Assembly (NCBI GenBank): GCA_022561385.1 | Contig: JADFRG010000025.1 | Span: forward strand, 1 to 41,313 | DNA from: Chloroflexota bacterium | GTDB lineage: Bacteria > Chloroflexota > Anaerolineae > Anaerolineales > E44-bin32 | DNA length: 41,313 bases | Direction of reading: 5' to 3' | In this document: piece by piece, positions 40,309-41,313 of the stretch | How the letters are laid out: each line of letters opens with the position of its first letter | How positions within the stretch are numbered: the first letter of the stretch is position 1 | Made by a program: the position numbers and the translations under genes | Notes under the pieces: generated by a model | What the model was told of the DNA's origin: nothing | Seen by the model: only the letters and a program-made list of their open reading frames with translations | The model's database searches: none

Positions 40309-41301
40309 CTAAGGCCCAGCCAGGACGATGAAAGCACCCTCCATCCCAGCGCCCCTGTGTCCACCAACACCACAGTAAAACAAGTAGGTTCCAGCAGGCA
40401 GGGCAGTAAATTCTATTGTGGCCGTCCCCAAAGCCGGTATCGTGAGGTCCACATTCAACTCGTCGATGGTGAAGGTGTGTTCGCTGTCCAGGTTGGTCAC
40501 GGTGACCCGCACCAAGTCTCCTTGGTTGACAGTTATTGAGTTGGTCGTGAAAAAGAAGGATTGCGCTGTGAGGTTGAACTCCTGGAAGGGCTGTGGGGAT
40601 GGGGTGGGCGTCGGCGGAATAAGGGTAGCCGTCGGAGGAACTGGAGTGAGTGTAAGGGTTGGCGTCGGCGGAATAAGGGTAGCCGTCGGAGGAACTGGAG
40701 TGAGTGTAGGGGTTGGCGTCGGCGGTAGAGGAGTGGCTGTGGATGGGAGAGACGTAGCCGTCGCGGGGACCGAGGTGAGTGTGGAGGTTGGCGTCGGTGT
40801 CGCGCTGGGTGGCTCCGTTGAGAGCGGCGTCTCCACTGGAGGAGGCGTGGGCGAAAATGTAGGGACAGGAGTGCTCGAGGGCAGTGACGAGGCCGGGCCA
40901 TGGGTCTGCGAATCCTCTTGAGGTTCGGTGGCAAGAGGCAGCGGCTCTGCTCGAAAGAACGGAAACCTTTCGGGGAAAAAACCGAAGTAGATGAAGACAA
41001 ATACGATAGTTCCCGCGGCAAGTTTGTCTACCGTAATCGTGTCCGCTGCCAGACGGTCAACGTCCAAGGTGCCTGCGGTAATGTCGTCGGCGTTGATCGT
41101 ACCCCGCACAATCAAATCTTGGAACTCTGCCGACCCTGTGTCACGGTGAATAATCCAGCCTGCTGATCCTGCCGAATAGTTGTCGGACTGGATCGACGCC
41201 GAGATTTTGAGACTCGTTACGCCGCCGTCTGCGATGACACGTTCAACGGCTGCACCGGTACAGATATCTCTCGCCCCTATCGTTCCGTCCCGTCTAGGCA
41301 T
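40309..41301 (-). CDS. Chimera: phage-tail-fibre-like stalk, membrane segment, Thr/Pro linker and cupredoxin
   Basis: A 330-residue protein. Residues 28-98 match the beta-stalk of phage tail and host-specificity proteins (SAGWIIHRDTGSAEFQDLIV, RGTINADDITAGTLDVDRLA, ADTITVDKLAAGT). Residues 99-115 are hydrophobic (IVFVFIYFGFFPERFPFF), then a Thr/Pro-rich linker runs to about 235. The last 90 residues are a type-1 copper cupredoxin with ligands H275, C310, H315 and M320 (CGVGGHRGAGM). An electron-transfer or copper-binding domain held outside the cell is expected. The ATG at 41301 has GAGG upstream, but the window ends 12 bases later. A tail-fibre stalk attached this way is unusual; a fused or recombined gene is possible. 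Confidence 0.78.
   Translation of the reverse strand: MPRRDGTIGARDICTGAAVERVIADGGVTSLKISASIQSDNYSAGSAGWIIHRDTGSAEFQDLIVRGTINADDITAGTLDVDRLAADTITVDKLAAGTIVFVFIYFGFFPERFPFFRAEPLPLATEPQEDSQTHGPASSLPSSTPVPTFSPTPPPVETPLSTEPPSATPTPTSTLTSVPATATSLPSTATPLPPTPTPTLTPVPPTATLIPPTPTLTLTPVPPTATLIPPTPTPSPQPFQEFNLTAQSFFFTTNSITVNQGDLVRVTVTNLDSEHTFTIDELNVDLTIPALGTATIEFTALPAGTYLFYCGVGGHRGAGMEGAFIVLAGP
40607..40714 (-). repeat. Two tandem 54-bp repeats in the Thr/Pro linker
   Basis: Copies begin at 40607 and 40661 and differ by few bases. Each codes 18 residues of the linker (the LTPVPPTATLIPPTPT theme). A partial third copy with further changes continues to about 40740. Confidence 0.8.
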
Positions 41302-41313
41302 AATTCCTCATAC

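Overview
The window looks like bacterial chromosome from a member of the Chloroflexota, most likely an Anaerolineae-type lineage. This is an inference from gene content. The evidence is a short Flp/Fap-type pilin, an ECF sigma factor translationally coupled to a DUF5667 protein, many lipoproteins with threonine-proline linkers (TPTPT), zinc-ribbon membrane proteins, and many genes with a TATAAT/TAGAAT -10 box 6-12 bases before the start codon. No rRNA, insertion sequence, CRISPR array or replication origin was seen. One tRNA, tRNA-Thr(CGT), is present.

Layout. 1-634: a probable gene remnant at the left edge, then an AT-rich stretch without a convincing gene. 635-3656: an MFS exporter, a TPR protein that looks like the C-terminal half of a STAND regulator, and the pilin. 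3729-7653: the ECF sigma/DUF5667 pair, a small lipoprotein and a Ycf48-like beta-propeller lipoprotein. 7760-11446: a second MFS protein, a DUF6263-like lipoprotein with a small upstream gene, and an aldo/keto reductase. 11447-14830: an accessory island made of a MarR regulator and a DrrA/DrrB-type ABC exporter, flanked by gene debris. 14831-21637: a zinc-ribbon rhomboid, a PlsC-like acyltransferase, an overlooked 49-codon gene, an SLC13 permease with four RCK_C domains, and a secreted zinc metalloprotease. 21736-30498 (mostly minus strand): a trypsin-like protease, a PASTA lipoprotein, TerC, an aminotransferase, a TerB-like protein (plus strand), soluble transhydrogenase SthA, and an LCP ligase followed by a TPR membrane protein. 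30748-38780: an SQR/NDH-2-like flavoprotein, a LacD-like aldolase, a zinc-ribbon membrane protein, a glycosyltransferase, tRNA-Thr, a YbaK deacylase, and the udk-cyclophilin-VTT run. 38781-41313: a SnoaL-like protein, a long gap, and a protein joining a phage-tail-fibre-like stalk to a cupredoxin.

How the genes fit together. Much of the coding capacity serves the cell envelope: pilin, LCP cell-wall ligase, rhomboid, two extracytoplasmic proteases, several lipoproteins and exporters. The sigma/DUF5667 pair is the likely local envelope-signalling unit, with an ECF-like promoter just before the sigma gene. The MarR-DrrAB island looks self-contained: the same spaced motif (ATATATG-N10-ACATGAAT) lies over the marR promoter and upstream of the ABC genes. 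A decayed 5' copy of the neighbouring rhomboid gene on one side and a truncated reading frame on the other suggest that the island was inserted.

No clearly new multi-gene defence or biosynthetic system was found. The best leads are the MarR-DrrAB island and its scars, the tail-fibre/cupredoxin chimera, the four-RCK_C permease, the Cys-bearing acidic repeats of the DUF5667 protein, two likely non-standard start codons (ATT and CTG), and the unannotated gene at 17049-17198.
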